From an uncultured Chitinophagales bacterium (GTDB taxonomy: Bacteria; Bacteroidota; Bacteroidia; Chitinophagales; Chitinophagaceae), in NCBI GenBank assembly GCA_946886475.1, contig CAMPIQ010000177.1, forward strand, positions 1 to 6,435: a stretch of DNA of 6,435 bases. The letters run 5' to 3'. Shown here in pieces: positions 6,428 to 6,435 of the stretch. The number at the start of each line of letters is the position of its first letter. Positions within the stretch are counted from its first letter, which is position 1. The notes beneath the pieces were generated by a model, which saw only the letters and a program-made list of their open reading frames with translations, made no database searches and was not told the DNA's origin. A program made the translations under genes and the position numbers.

Positions 6428-6435
6428 TTTAATTA

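Overview
The window looks like chromosomal DNA of a Bacteroidota member, most likely in or near the Chitinophagaceae. I base this on the style of the carotenoid proteins, the near absence of Shine-Dalgarno sequences, a TAnnTTTG-type promoter, a split YeeE/YedE transporter pair and AT-rich spacers. The taxonomic call is inference from sequence style; no search was run.

Bases 1-3486 (+ strand) hold a compact carotenoid operon: crtI (phytoene desaturase, its first ~25-30 codons lie before the window), crtB (phytoene synthase, 17 bp overlap with crtI), crtZ (beta-carotene hydroxylase) and a CrtYcd-type membrane lycopene cyclase (ATGA overlap with crtZ). In pathway order CrtB makes phytoene from two geranylgeranyl diphosphates, CrtI desaturates it towards lycopene, CrtY cyclises it to beta-carotene and CrtZ hydroxylates it to zeaxanthin. 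No ketolase, glycosyltransferase, crtE or idi is visible here, so zeaxanthin is the predicted product of what can be seen.

Bases 3487-4959 (+ strand) hold an AraC-family regulator that seems to start at TTG just after a Bacteroidota-type -7 element. Nine bases later comes a DUF983 zinc-ribbon membrane protein. A link between the regulator and the carotenoid genes is possible from position only.

Bases 4960-5105 are a convergent spacer with a short heptad repeat and no clear terminator. Bases 5106-6221 (- strand) encode the two halves of a YeeE/YedE-type sulfur (thiosulfate-like) transporter. Upstream of it, also on the - strand, are a hairpin plus T-tract and a tRNA-Arg(CCG) gene with encoded CCA. 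A second copy of the heptad repeat (24 of 26 bases identical, same orientation) lies just upstream of the tRNA, so the two copies bracket the transporter-tRNA block.

Most of the window is ordinary metabolism. I see no defence system, CRISPR array, phage or transposase gene. The items most worth a second look are the paired heptad repeats, the possible leaderless TTG start of the regulator, the hairpin that leaves almost no room for a transporter promoter, and the N-terminal extension on the second transporter half.
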